A DNA stretch of 64,000 nucleotides, taken from the NCBI GenBank assembly GCA_963778895.1, contig CAVZVZ010000005.1, positions 2,108,001-2,172,000 of the forward strand, written 5' to 3'. Numbering within the stretch: position 1 is the stretch's first letter; each line of letters starts with the position of its first letter. Origin of the DNA: CAVZVZ01 sp963778895 (lineage in GTDB: Bacteria; Actinomycetota; Acidimicrobiia; Acidimicrobiales; Acidimicrobilacustridaceae). The notes below the pieces were generated by a model. The model ran no database searches, was not told the origin of the DNA, and saw only the letters and a program-made list of their open reading frames with translations. Of this stretch, positions 17,271 through 26,905 are shown piece by piece. The position numbers and the translations under genes are program-made.

Positions 17271-18266
17271 TCAGATGTCCTCACGCACGACCTTGCTCGC
17301 CGGCTTGTCGACGCGCTGGCCGACATAGGCCGGATGCCGAAGGATCGCATCGCGCGTCCACTCGCCGAACTCGACCTCGACCACGATCTCGGGCTTCACC
17401 CAATGGCCGTGGAGCAGCACGGGTCGGGGTGGTTCGGGATCGAACGGACACTCGTCCGTGTCGAGCTCCCGGAGCAACGTGAGCAACCGGGTCAACTCCG
17501 CTTCGTTGAAGCCGGTTCCGACCCGCCCGGCGTAGCGAAGCGGAGATCCCTTGGCTTTCCGGTCGTGATAGCCGACCAGCAACGCCCCGAAGTGCGCCGC
17601 ACGAGATCCCTCGCCTGGCAACCAACCACCGACGACGAACTCTTGGCGGCGCCGCACCTTGAGCTTGAGCCAGTTCCGACTCCGCCGGCCGACCTCGTAC
17701 CGGCTGCCGAGCCGTTTGGCGATCAAACCCTCCATGCCTTGCGATCGCATCACCTCGAGTAGCTCGGTGCCCCCACCGATCCAACCCTCGCTCACCTTCC
17801 AGTGCGGGCCGGGGTCGACCAACTGGAGCAGCAGAGCGCGCCGATCTTCGTAGGGCTGGTCGGTGATGTCCGTGCCGTCGAGCTCGAGGAGATCGAACAG
17901 GACGTAGAACACCGGTTGCGCGACGGCGCGCTCGTGAGCGGTGGTGGCGTTGCGGGCTTGCATGCGGGGCTGGAGCAGTCCGAAGCTCGGCCGCCCCTCC
18001 TCGTCGAAGGTGACGATCTCGCCGTCGAGCACGGCGTCGTGCGGGCTCAGCGCCGGCGCCAGCGCGGCCAGCTCCGGGAAGCGCTCGGTTGCGTCGAGCC
18101 CGTTCACCGTCTGCAATCGCAAGGCACCGTCACGTAGGAAGCCGACCGCCCGCATCCCGTCCCACTTGATCTCGTAGGCCCAGTTCTCGTCGTCGTGGGG
18201 CGGTTCCGGGGCCAGCGTGGCTTTCATCGGCGTGATGAGCCGCGGAGTGGTCGGTGACACGGTCAC
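17271..18266 (-). CDS. ATP-dependent DNA ligase (LigD/LigC-type ligase domain)
   Basis: 331 residues. The adenylated lysine is K34 in YEIKWDGMRA. Further nucleotidyltransferase motifs are LDGEIVTFD, FDLLELDG, EGLIAKRLGSRY and NWLKLKVRRRQEFVVGG; an OB-fold follows (RYAGRVGTGF, KPEIVVEVEFGEWT). This is the ligase module only, without primase or nuclease domains. Homologues seal DNA in non-homologous end joining or serve as backup ligases. No Ku gene is in the window. The next gene is an unrelated SDR on the other strand. Confidence 0.9.
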   Translation of the reverse strand: MTVSPTTPRLITPMKATLAPEPPHDDENWAYEIKWDGMRAVGFLRDGALRLQTVNGLDATERFPELAALAPALSPHDAVLDGEIVTFDEEGRPSFGLLQPRMQARNATTAHERAVAQPVFYVLFDLLELDGTDITDQPYEDRRALLLQLVDPGPHWKVSEGWIGGGTELLEVMRSQGMEGLIAKRLGSRYEVGRRSRNWLKLKVRRRQEFVVGGWLPGEGSRAAHFGALLVGYHDRKAKGSPLRYAGRVGTGFNEAELTRLLTLLRELDTDECPFDPEPPRPVLLHGHWVKPEIVVEVEFGEWTRDAILRHPAYVGQRVDKPASKVVREDI

Positions 18267-18283
18267 AGCGTAGGTTTCGTCGG

Positions 18284-19126
18284 ATGGTCGAAGAACTTCA
18301 GCTTGCCGGGCAGGCCGCCTTCGTCACCGGTGGTGCAACGGGGATCGGACTGGCCTGCGCCCGTCATCTCGTGCGCGATGGTGCCAGCGTCACGATCGCC
18401 GGCCGCCGCGAGGATCGGCTGCGCGAGGCGGCGGCCGCGCTCGAAGCCGAGGCCGCGTCCGGCGCGGCCGTCCAGTGGGTGACGTGTGACGTCACCGATG
18501 AAGCGAGTGTCGAGAACGCCGTGGGACGCGCCGGCGAGTTGCTGGGCGGACTGCACATCGCGGTGGCGTCGGCCGGTACCGGTGCGTCGACACCACTGGT
18601 GCGCATGCCTCTCGACGACTGGAACGCAGTGCTCAGCACCAACCTCACGGGTGTGTTCCTCACGGTCAAGCACAGCGGCATCGCGATCGGGCGCTCCGGC
18701 GGCGGCGCGATCGCCACCATCTCGTCGCTGGCCGGCCACGTCACTCACCGGTTCATGGCCGCGTACTGCGCGAGCAAGGCCGGCGTCGACATGCTCACGA
18801 AGGTCGCGGCGGACGAGCTGGGCGAGCTCGGCATTCGCGTCAACTCCGTGCAACCGAGCCTGGTCGACACCGAGTTGGCGTCGGTCCTCACCGGCACCGA
18901 CGCGATCAAGCAGGACTACCTCGAGAACATGCCGATCAGCCGGGTGGGCACGACCGACGACATCGGCGCGCTGGTGCGGTTCCTCGTCGGGCCGGAGTCG
19001 TCGTGGATCACCGGTGCGAACATCCCGATCGACGGCGGGCACTTCTTGCGCCGCGGACCGAACTACGAGCCCCTGGTGCGGATGTTCTACGGCGACGAGG
19101 CCGTCGACCACATGCTCCCCGACTGA
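18284..19126 (+). CDS. Short-chain dehydrogenase/reductase (SDR)
   Basis: 280 residues from ATG 18284. The Rossmann motif TGGATGIG, the ASAGTG counterpart of NNAG, catalytic Ser in ISSLAG and YCASK (Tyr and Lys) are intact. PSLVDTEL and ITGANIPIDGGH complete a classical SDR. The NNAG motif is altered to ASAG, seen in some lineages. It reduces or oxidises an alcohol/ketone with NAD(P)H; the substrate is unknown. It is isolated between the ligase and the dCTP deaminase. Confidence 0.88.
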   Translation: MVEELQLAGQAAFVTGGATGIGLACARHLVRDGASVTIAGRREDRLREAAAALEAEAASGAAVQWVTCDVTDEASVENAVGRAGELLGGLHIAVASAGTGASTPLVRMPLDDWNAVLSTNLTGVFLTVKHSGIAIGRSGGGAIATISSLAGHVTHRFMAAYCASKAGVDMLTKVAADELGELGIRVNSVQPSLVDTELASVLTGTDAIKQDYLENMPISRVGTTDDIGALVRFLVGPESSWITGANIPIDGGHFLRRGPNYEPLVRMFYGDEAVDHMLPD

Positions 19127-19152
19127 CCGCCCAAAACCGGTTGATCGAGAGA

Positions 19153-20310
19153 TCAGGTCGGGCGGGCGAAGTGCTTGCTCAGGGTCTCCTCTTGGCCTTG
19201 ATACGACGAACCGATGGCTTGGCCGTAGAGCTCGTCCGGTGCTTCCAACATGTGCTCGAAGGTGAGCTTGCATACGCGCTGGCCGTGTTCGATCACGAAG
19301 GGCACGTCGTGGGCCCGCACCTCGAGCGCGGCCCGCGAGCCGTGGAACAAGCTGTTGCGGTCGTAGCCGAAGCCGGGATCGAAGAACCCGGCGTAGTGAG
19401 TGCGCAGCTCGCCGGCCGTCGGGTCGTACGCCGTCATCTCCGACGCCAGGTCCGGCGGGATGGTCACGGCCTCGTTCGACATCAGGAGGTAGAAGCGTTT
19501 GGGCGACAGCACGACGCGGTCGCCTTCTTCGCGGTACACGCCTTCCCAGTAGGGCCGAGCCTTCACCGGTTGGGTGTTGCCGAGGTCGAGCAGCGGTGCG
19601 TTGGGCCGAGCGCAGTAGCCGACCCGTCCGTTCGCATCGCCGCGAAGGTCGAGGCTGAGGAACATGCCGTTGGCCAACGCGAGCTGATCGGCGGGAACGG
19701 GCTCGCCGCCGCTGAACAACAACGGTCGATCGCGGTGCAGCTCGCGGATGTCGTCGTCGGTGAGCTCGGGGCGCCCGACCGACAATCGAAGTTGGTTGAG
19801 CGTCAGGTCTTCGCGAACTCGAACCGGGAACGACAACGGCACGACCTCGAGGTACAACGGTCCGTCGTAGCCCGCGGCGATCTCGTCGAAGCGGAAGCTC
19901 TCGTCGGTGATCACCCGCGTGAACACGTCGACACGACCCGTCGAGCTCTTGGGGTTGGCCTTGCCTCGGACGTCGGCGGGGAGCGCGAGCCGTTCCTTGA
20001 GCGGGATCAGGTAGGGACGGTTGGTCTCGAGGACCACGCCTTCCTTGCGCAGGTCGAGCTCGTCGAAGATGTAGTCCTTGGCCTTGCGCTCGACGGTCTG
20101 GGTGTCGGGCAGGAAGCTGGCGCGAATGCGATAGGCGACCTCACCGAGGCGCAGATCGAGGCTGGCGGGCTGGACGTTCTCGTCGGGAATCGTGAACCGG
20201 CCGGCATCGATCACCTTGGCGGCGATGGCCTGGCGTAGATGCTGGGCCGGGAGCACGCCCTGTCGGCCGCTCGGGAGATCGAGAACGTCGGCATCAGCAG
20301 GACGAGGCAC
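19153..20310 (-). CDS. 2'-Deoxycytidine 5'-triphosphate deaminase, long form
   Basis: 385 residues, about twice the usual Dcd length. It belongs to the bimodular Dcd/dUTPase-like group: QPASLDLRLGEVAYRIRASFL, KANPKSSTGRVDVFTRVI with the S.GR substrate motif, and a second module with SNEAVTIPPDLASEMTAYD, HYAGFFDPGFGYD and VCKLTFEHM. dCTP deaminases form dUTP from dCTP, the substrate of dut at 16398. Long forms are sporadic among bacteria. It is monocistronic. Confidence 0.87.
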   Translation of the reverse strand: MPRPADADVLDLPSGRQGVLPAQHLRQAIAAKVIDAGRFTIPDENVQPASLDLRLGEVAYRIRASFLPDTQTVERKAKDYIFDELDLRKEGVVLETNRPYLIPLKERLALPADVRGKANPKSSTGRVDVFTRVITDESFRFDEIAAGYDGPLYLEVVPLSFPVRVREDLTLNQLRLSVGRPELTDDDIRELHRDRPLLFSGGEPVPADQLALANGMFLSLDLRGDANGRVGYCARPNAPLLDLGNTQPVKARPYWEGVYREEGDRVVLSPKRFYLLMSNEAVTIPPDLASEMTAYDPTAGELRTHYAGFFDPGFGYDRNSLFHGSRAALEVRAHDVPFVIEHGQRVCKLTFEHMLEAPDELYGQAIGSSYQGQEETLSKHFARPT

Positions 20311-20313
20311 GCC

Positions 20314-21885
20314 TCAACATACCGCGGCCTTCGGGGCCGATTGCCGGGCGATCTCGTCGGTCGGGGCGGGCGAGGCGGTCCCCGACAGTTGGGGTCGGAC
20401 GATGAGCCACCCGAGCAGCACGCCGAGACCGGCGAGCCCCGCCCCGGCCACCGTGAGGACCACCCAGCCGCGCACATCGGCCGACCACGGTTGCGGACCC
20501 CACACCACGTCGAGCGGAGACAATCGGCCCGAGGCCCATCGGGTGAGGGTGACCGCGAACGCCACGAGGTGGGCGGCCATCGCCGCGACCACCAGTGCCA
20601 GGCCTACGACGCGGCCCGCGCGGGCGCGGTCGAGTCCCCGTTCGTGGAGTGTCCAGCCGGCGAGGATCGGGATGCCGACGGCGACGGGAAGTGTGTAGCG
20701 GCCTTGCCAGATGAGGCCGTACGTGCTCGACGTCGGTAGCTCGGCGAGCGACGGCCCGAACACCGTGCCCATGACGAGCACGGCGAACGCCAGTCGACGT
20801 CGCCACGAACTCAGCGCCGTCGCGATCCCTGCCAGCGCGGTCGTCACGGCCAGCCACCCCCAGACCACGACATCGGGTAGGGGGATGGTGAGCCAGCTCA
20901 GGTACCCGACGAGTTCGCGCGCTCGCCATCCAGTCCGGCGGACCGACTCGCGGACTTCCTCGGCGAACGGCAGGTTGTCGTCGTACCCGACGACGCCGTG
21001 GTCGGGTCGGGCGTACACGAACCATGCGATGGCGATCGCGATGGCCGTTGCGAGCACTGTCAGCCAGACCCACGACCATCGTTCCTGCCAGATCGTCCGG
21101 AGCTGGGCGCGCCACGGCATGGCGATCATGAGTGAGGCCGCGATGATGACCAACAGGCCGGGCGACAGCGGGCGGGAGAGCACGAAGATGCAGGCCAAGA
21201 TCACGGCGCGCCACACGGCCCGGCGTTGGACCGGTCCCGGCCGGAGGACGTCGATCAAAGTGAGCCACACGCCTATTGCCGCCGAGATCTCGATGGCACT
21301 GGGGTTGATGGCCGACGTCAGCGAAAGAACTACGGGACTGAGCGCCAGACCGAAGCCGACCGCGACGAATCCACCGCCCAGACGACGCACCGTGACGAAG
21401 GAGGACGCGAGTAGGGCCGACGCCACCAGCACCGTGCAGAGCCGCATGACGACCAGACCGACCGGAGCAGCGAAGTGGCCGCCGGGGGATTGGATGATCG
21501 CCGTTAGCGGGGGATAGGTGCCCGTGTACGGCCTCCCCTCGACAATCGTCTCCGATGTGCTGATGGCCCGCGCACACGAGGCGTCACGGTCAGTCACGAT
21601 CGCTCCGCAGACCGGAATGTCCTCGAGCGTCGCGTAGCCCTCGGGTATCTCCACCACGGTGTTGGTACGCCGCACGAAGAAGAAGTTGTCGTAGACGACG
21701 TTCTCGCGCTTGGTCCAGGTGAACTCGCCCCGCGCCACTGCCGCGGCTCGCATTGCGTGTTGGGGCTCCTCCGGCTGGAAGAGCAGAGGCATGGCCATCG
21801 TCCAGCCGATTCCGATCACCACAAATGCGGCGAACGCGAACCACCACGCGCGACGCTCGCCCGTTGCTCGCGGCGATCGCGTCAT
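20314..21885 (-). CDS. DUF2142-like polytopic membrane protein
   Basis: 523 residues from ATG 21885. About eleven hydrophobic segments are spread along the protein (first at AWWFAFAAFVVIGIGWTMA). An extracytoplasmic loop contains PPEEPQH-like PEEPQHAMRAAA and GRPYTGTYPPLTAI, as in DUF2142 and related GT-C-type membrane glycosyltransferases. The lower TM density in the first loop suits a catalytic periplasmic domain. The acceptor and donor are unknown. Five bases separate its start from the CtpE-like stop, so they may be co-transcribed. Confidence 0.75.
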   Translation of the reverse strand: MTRSPRATGERRAWWFAFAAFVVIGIGWTMAMPLLFQPEEPQHAMRAAAVARGEFTWTKRENVVYDNFFFVRRTNTVVEIPEGYATLEDIPVCGAIVTDRDASCARAISTSETIVEGRPYTGTYPPLTAIIQSPGGHFAAPVGLVVMRLCTVLVASALLASSFVTVRRLGGGFVAVGFGLALSPVVLSLTSAINPSAIEISAAIGVWLTLIDVLRPGPVQRRAVWRAVILACIFVLSRPLSPGLLVIIAASLMIAMPWRAQLRTIWQERWSWVWLTVLATAIAIAIAWFVYARPDHGVVGYDDNLPFAEEVRESVRRTGWRARELVGYLSWLTIPLPDVVVWGWLAVTTALAGIATALSSWRRRLAFAVLVMGTVFGPSLAELPTSSTYGLIWQGRYTLPVAVGIPILAGWTLHERGLDRARAGRVVGLALVVAAMAAHLVAFAVTLTRWASGRLSPLDVVWGPQPWSADVRGWVVLTVAGAGLAGLGVLLGWLIVRPQLSGTASPAPTDEIARQSAPKAAVC

Positions 21886-21889
21886 TTGA

Positions 21890-24291
21890 TCAGCGCGCCG
21901 CCATGTCGAGGTCGAATCGCGTATTGCGATCGACCCAGCCGGCGAGGTGCCATCCCACCTCGAGCACCGCACACGCCACTGCCGCGATACCGACGGCCAC
22001 CAGCAGGTCGTTCGAGTTCGGCAACGGGAGCTCGAAGTAGTTGCGCAGCGCCGGTATCGCCAGCACCAGGAAGAACGCGCCGGCCATCGACGCGACCAGG
22101 GCCACCCTCCACCGATTGAACGGTCGGGCCAGAATGCCGAGGACCCACATCGCCACGATGAACAAAACGATCACCGCCACGGTGCGCGACTCGTCGATGC
22201 TCGTCGTCGAGTCGTCGTTGCCGAGTGTCACCTTGTAGGCGACGAGGGTTGCGGTTGCCGCCACCACGCCGGCCGGAATGGCGAACCGAAGCACTCGGGC
22301 CAGGAAGTGGGGGCGGGCGCGCTGGGCGTTGGGAGCCAGGGCGAGGAAGAAGCCGGGTATGCCGATCGTCAGGCTGGAGATGATCGTGAAGTGGCGAGGA
22401 ATGAAGGGGAAGGGCAGGCCCGCGACGCCAACCGCGAGCGCGAGGAACATGGCGTAGAAGGTCTTGGTCAAGAACAGGTTGGCCACCCGTTCGACGTTGG
22501 CGATCACCCGACGACCTTCGGCGACGACCGACGGGAACACCGCGAAGTCGTTCGCGAGCAGGACGAATCGGGCGACGGCTCGCGCCGCTGCGCTACCCGC
22601 GCCCATCGCCACACCGATGTCGGCGTCCTTGAGCGCGAGTGTGTCGTTCACGCCATCACCGGTCATGGCAACCACGTGCTCGCGCGCCTGGAGCGCGTGC
22701 ACCATGGCGCGCTTTTGTTGCGGGGTCACGCGACCGAACACCGAATGACGCTCGACCACGTCAGCCAACTCGTTGTCGTCCTCGGGGAGCTCGCGAGCAT
22801 CGAACCATTTGTCAGCACCCTTGACACCGACGCGCTCGGCAACAGCAGCCACGGTGACGGGATTGTCACCGGAGATGACTTTCACGATGACGCCTTGGTC
22901 CTCGAAGTACGCAACGGTCGCGGCAGCCGACTCGCGAATCTTCTCCTCGAGGACGACGAGGGAGACGGGCTCGATGGTGGGGAGCGTCTCCCCGCTCAAT
23001 CCCTGCGGAGCCCGGGCCAACATGAGCACCCGGCGGCCTCGTTCGGCGTAGTGCTGAAGGCGCGTCTTCGCCTCGTCGACGTTCGCGGGGTCGTTCGCCG
23101 TGGTCAGCAGGATGTCGGGCGCGCCGAGCACCCAAGCCCCGTGGTCGGCGAAGGCGGCCGCACTCCACTTCCGAGCGGAGGAGAACGGCATGACGTCCGT
23201 TGGAGTCCAGTCCGGCGCGCGGTCGAACTCCCGCTTGACCGCCAACAGGCTCGGGTTCGGGTGCTCGTCGACCGCGCCAGGGCGGCGAGCGCGGTGCTTC
23301 CGTCCGGCACCTCCTCGTCCAGGTGTTCGACGGTGGCCAACACGAGCTCGCCCTCCGTGAGCGTTCCCGTCTTGTCGACGCAGACGACGTCGACGCGAGC
23401 GAGCCCTTCGATCGCAGCCAGCTCCTGCGTGAGCACCTGCTTCTTGGCCAGTCGCGTCGCGCCGACGGCGAACGCGATGCTCGTCAGCAGTACGAGACCT
23501 TCGGGGACCATGGCGACCAGCCCTGCTACCGAGCCTTGAACGGCGGCCACGAAGCCTTCGTCGGCGCGGATCTGAGCGGTGATCAAGAGGATGGCCGTCG
23601 GAATCATCAGATAGCCGACGAAACGGATGATGGTGTTGATGCCCTCGCGTAGCTCGGACTTCACCAGCGAGAAGCGGCGAGCGTCACTGCTCAGTTTGAA
23701 TGCGTACGAGTCGGCTCCGACCTTGGTGGCGACCATGCGGCCGCTTCCGGCCACGACGAAACTGCCGGAGAGCACGGCGTCGCCGACCGACTTGTCGACG
23801 GGGTCGGCTTCGCCGGTCAGAAGGGACTCGTCCACCTCGAGTCCGGTCGCATCGAGCGCCTCGCCGTCGACGCTGATTTGATCACCCAACGCGAGCACGA
23901 TCACATCACCCAGCACGAGCTCCTTGGTGGAGATCTCGGCGGGCTGTCCATCGCGAACCACGGTGGCCTTCGGGGCGTTCAACACGGCCAGTCGGTCGAG
24001 GGCGCGTTTCGAACGTGTCTCCTGCACGATGCCGATCAGCGCGTTGGCGACCAGGACGATGCCGAACAGACCGTCTCGGTACTCGCCCACGGCGAGGATG
24101 ACGACGAGCAAGCTGCCGAGCAGGAAGTTGAAGGGCGTGAAGATGTTGGCCCGGACGATGTCGCCGACCGAGCGGCTCGTCGGATCAGGGACGTCGTTCG
24201 TCTGCCCCTCGGCTCGGCGCTCGTCGACCTCGGCCTGGGTCAGGCCGAGATCCGGCGCGGCGTACACGCTGGTAGTGGCCTGGTCGTCCAC
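21890..24291 (-). CDS. ctpE: CtpE-like P-type ATPase (calcium-type), frameshifted near 23275
   Basis: The N-terminal piece (GTG 24291) holds GLTQAEVDERRAEGQTNDVP, the actuator LTGEADPVD and DVVCVDKTGTL with the phosphorylated Asp. The C-terminal piece (21890-23245) continues with the nucleotide domain (KVISGDNPVTV, MTGDGVNDTLALKDADIGVAMG) and six or so membrane segments. Joined, it is a ~790-residue pump closely matching mycobacterial CtpE, which takes up calcium. The break is in CTGGCGCGGTCGACGAG; one missing base would restore LAALA.VDEHPNPSLLAV. It could be an error or a recent mutation. Confidence 0.85.
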
Positions 24292-24322
24292 GGCCGCTTG
24301 TCTAGTGCATCCCCTGTGTCCG

Positions 24323-24961
24323 TCAGGCCCCCTCGCCGCTCAGACACGCGATCACTTCCTCGTCGGTGATCTGGCTGAAGTCTCGATAGAACTGGCCGAC
24401 CGCGCTGAAGGAGGCGGGCTGCTCCAGGCAGACCACCTCGTCCGCGACATCCCCGAGCTCGGTACAGGTCCGGGCGGGGCCCACGGGTACGGCGAGCACC
24501 ACCCGAGTCGCTCCGTGGGCTCGAGCGACGAGAACCGCAGCACGGGCCGTGGAACCGGTGGCGATGCCGTCGTCGACGATGATGACCGTGGCGCCCGCTA
24601 TCGGCACACGAGGGCGGACAGCGCGGAAGCGCGCCGCTCGCGCGTCCAGCTCGGCCCGCTCACGACGCTCGACGGCCTCGACGGTTTCGATGCTGGCGCC
24701 GACAGCGTCGACGACGTCCGGATTCATCACCCGCACGCCGTCCTCGCCGATCGCGCCCATGGCCAATTCGGGTTGCGCGGGAACGCCCAGCTTGCGGACC
24801 ACGATGACGTCGAGCGGGGCGTGCAGCAGTTGAGCAACTTGGGCCGCGACCGGTACGCCACCGCGGGGTAAGCCGAGCACGACCGGCTGCAGAGAGACGA
24901 AGGGTTCGAGCAACTGTCCCAACTGGCGTCCGGCGTCGGCGCGGTCTCGGAACAGCATCAT
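24323..24961 (-). CDS. Phosphoribosyltransferase family protein
   Basis: 212 residues. The PRPP-binding loop is VIIVDDGIATGSTARAA; the N-terminal VLGLPRGGVPVAAQVA and VIVVRKLGVP are typical of the stand-alone phosphoribosyltransferases found in stress loci of Actinobacteria. The base or sugar acceptor is unknown. It lies between the CtpE-like pump and the hibernation factor on the same strand, a context that suggests a stress role. Confidence 0.85.
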   Translation of the reverse strand: MMLFRDRADAGRQLGQLLEPFVSLQPVVLGLPRGGVPVAAQVAQLLHAPLDVIVVRKLGVPAQPELAMGAIGEDGVRVMNPDVVDAVGASIETVEAVERRERAELDARAARFRAVRPRVPIAGATVIIVDDGIATGSTARAAVLVARAHGATRVVLAVPVGPARTCTELGDVADEVVCLEQPASFSAVGQFYRDFSQITDEEVIACLSGEGA

Positions 24962-24987
24962 TTGACGTCAGCGACTGACGTCCACGG

Positions 24988-25776
24988 TCACGCCGGGTTG
25001 ATCAGGCCGTAGTGGCCGTCGTAACGGCGGTAGACGACGTTGCCCCGGTTGGTGTCCACGCTCAGGAAGAACACGAACCGTTCGCGACTCGCGTCGAGCC
25101 GCTCTTGCGCCTCTTCCAGAGTGAGCTCAGGCGGTGCGTGGGCCACGAGCACGATCGATGCCGCCGTGGGGCTCGGGGGTTGCGCAGATGCCGCGGCGCG
25201 GTGCAGCTCGAGGTGGCCGTCGTCCTCGGCGTGACAGATCACCGCATCGGCACCCGACTCGATGTCGGTGAACAGGTAGAAGTCGTGCCCGAGCATGTCG
25301 AGATCCCACGCGGCCTCGTCGCACGTCATCGGCGCGAGGGCGAAGGTCTTGTGCCGAACGACCTCGCGCTCTTCGACGGCCCGCTCGTAGTACTCGGGGC
25401 GTTGCGTCGGCAGGTCACCGTGGCGCCAGCCGCCGGACTGAGCTGCGGGCGCGCGATGGTGCTGGTTGCGACTGGTGCGCTGGCGCTCGAGCCGTCGTCG
25501 CAACCGATCGTCGAGCAGATCGATGGCAGCGATCGGATCGCGCGCGGCCACGTGCGCACGCACGATTTGACCCCCGAGATCGAGCGTGGCCTCGGCGACC
25601 GCAGGCCGCTCGATCGCGCGGCGCGACTCCATGCTCAGGCGGAGCAGTGCATAGACGATGGGTCGCCGGGTGTACTTGGCCAGCTGGTTGATCTTCTCCG
25701 CGGCGTACTGCTTGGCCGCCTCTGAGACATCACCGTGTGTCACCGAGACCTCGAGATCGACTACCTCCACGCGCAT
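24988..25776 (-). CDS. hpf: Ribosome hibernation promoting factor, long form with duplicated C-terminal domain
   Basis: 262 residues. Residues 1-100 are an S30AE/RaiA domain (HGDVSEAAKQYAAEKINQL, TLDLGGQIVRAHVAA). After a linker come two copies of the HPF C-terminal dimerisation domain: a first (KTFALAPMTCDEAAWDLDMLGHDFYLFTD in shortened form) and a second ending VVYRRYDGHYGLI. Long HPF makes 100S ribosome dimers in resting cells. Doubling of the C-domain is typical of actinobacterial versions. The adjacent acidic protein gene lies upstream on the same strand. Confidence 0.9.
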   Translation of the reverse strand: MRVEVVDLEVSVTHGDVSEAAKQYAAEKINQLAKYTRRPIVYALLRLSMESRRAIERPAVAEATLDLGGQIVRAHVAARDPIAAIDLLDDRLRRRLERQRTSRNQHHRAPAAQSGGWRHGDLPTQRPEYYERAVEEREVVRHKTFALAPMTCDEAAWDLDMLGHDFYLFTDIESGADAVICHAEDDGHLELHRAAASAQPPSPTAASIVLVAHAPPELTLEEAQERLDASRERFVFFLSVDTNRGNVVYRRYDGHYGLINPA

Positions 25777-25800
25777 GCCCTCCCAGGTGTGCGTTTCGGC

Positions 25801-26145
25801 CTATTGGCCGTCTTGGTCGAACGTGTAGTGCTGGCTCGCGAGGATCTCGTCCACGCGAGGCTCCTCGCCCCCTTCGTCGTTGTTGCTCTTGGCTCCTTGC
25901 CCAAGATCGGGCTCTTCGTCGTCGAAGTACCGATCGGTCGACTCGTCGTCGGCGCGCGGCCGATCGAGGGTCTCGCCGGGATCCAAGCCTTGGCTGACCG
26001 CGGGCGGCTCGTCGACGTCGATCATGTGGAGTGCCGCGTCCTCGGCGCCCGTGGTGAACACCGCGTCGACCCGCTCGACCGCATCATCGTCGGCGAACTC
26101 CTCCGGGCGGAGGTACGTCCACTCGTCGGGCGGCTGGGCCGGCAT
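25801..26145 (-). CDS. Acidic small protein, function unknown
   Basis: 114 residues from ATG 26145, with AAGGAGCG upstream as Shine-Dalgarno. The composition is strongly acidic (D/E-rich, e.g. ADDDAVERVD and DRYFDDEEPDLGQG), predicted disordered and soluble, with no membrane segment or motif recognised. It precedes hpf by 24 bases on the same strand and is divergent from dsbB. It may be a regulator or adaptor of HPF, but no function can be assigned. Confidence 0.65.
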   Translation of the reverse strand: MPAQPPDEWTYLRPEEFADDDAVERVDAVFTTGAEDAALHMIDVDEPPAVSQGLDPGETLDRPRADDESTDRYFDDEEPDLGQGAKSNNDEGGEEPRVDEILASQHYTFDQDGQ

Positions 26146-26272
26146 GGTCGCTCCTTGGTTGCTCGGTACCAGCGTGGCGCGGATCGGCGCCCGGCGAAAG
26201 GGGAACGAGTGGTTCGAGACGATTCCGCCCGCGCGTGGGAACGAACACCCTGCTCCTACACTTGCTCCGCCC

Positions 26273-26905
26273 ATGGACGTCGATTTCTTCTCGCTGTTCT
26301 TTGCGATCCTGGCCCTCGCGTGTATGACCGCCGTGGTGATAACCGTGCTGGCCACGATCGTGTGGTGGCTGGGTGGACGGTCCGAGGCGCTCTACGCGCT
26401 GCGGGTGGACGTCGGGAGGGTCGCCGTGCCCCTCGCCTGGGTCGTCGCCACGGTGACCACGCTCGGCAGTCTCTATTTCTCCGAGATCGCCGACTTCGTG
26501 CCGTGCAAGCTGTGTTGGTACCAACGGATCTGCATGTACCCGCTGGTGATCATCCTCGGCGTGGCCGCCATTCGCCGGGCCCGGGATGTGCGGTTGTACG
26601 TGTTGCCCCTCGCCGCGATCGGCGCCGTGGTGTCGGTGTACCACTCGTGGATCCAGGCCTACCCGCCAGTGGGCGGAACCTCGTTCTGCACGCTCGATGC
26701 GCCGTGCACCGCGCGATACGTCTGGGAGTTCGGCTTCGTCTCGTTGCCCTTGATGGCGCTGAGCGCGTTCGCCTTCATCATCACGATGATGGTGCTCGCC
26801 CGCCCCGGGCGTCGGTACGCCGATGATCTCGATTCAGGGAACCCTCGGGCACTCCCGGACGACTCATCAGGTATGCCCCCTCAGCTTCAGGAGCAGCGTT
26901 CGTGA
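26273..26905 (+). CDS. dsbB: Disulfide bond formation protein B
   Basis: 210 residues from ATG 26273. Four or five membrane segments carry the paired cysteines C78-C81 (VPCKLCWYQRI) and C139-C145 (FCTLDAPC), the two redox centres of DsbB. DsbB reoxidises periplasmic thiol oxidases and passes electrons to quinone. Its stop overlaps the GTG of the anchored thioredoxin-fold protein by four bases, so the two form a translationally coupled oxidase pair. Confidence 0.9.
   Translation: MDVDFFSLFFAILALACMTAVVITVLATIVWWLGGRSEALYALRVDVGRVAVPLAWVVATVTTLGSLYFSEIADFVPCKLCWYQRICMYPLVIILGVAAIRRARDVRLYVLPLAAIGAVVSVYHSWIQAYPPVGGTSFCTLDAPCTARYVWEFGFVSLPLMALSAFAFIITMMVLARPGRRYADDLDSGNPRALPDDSSGMPPQLQEQRS

Noticed and set aside
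21947..23539. Long plus-strand open frame opposite the CtpE-like pump
   Set aside because: Antisense of the P-type ATPase; composition is low-complexity.
26201..26244. Two GGGAACGA words upstream of dsbB as an ECF sigma promoter
   Set aside because: No -10 element at a suitable distance could be recognised.
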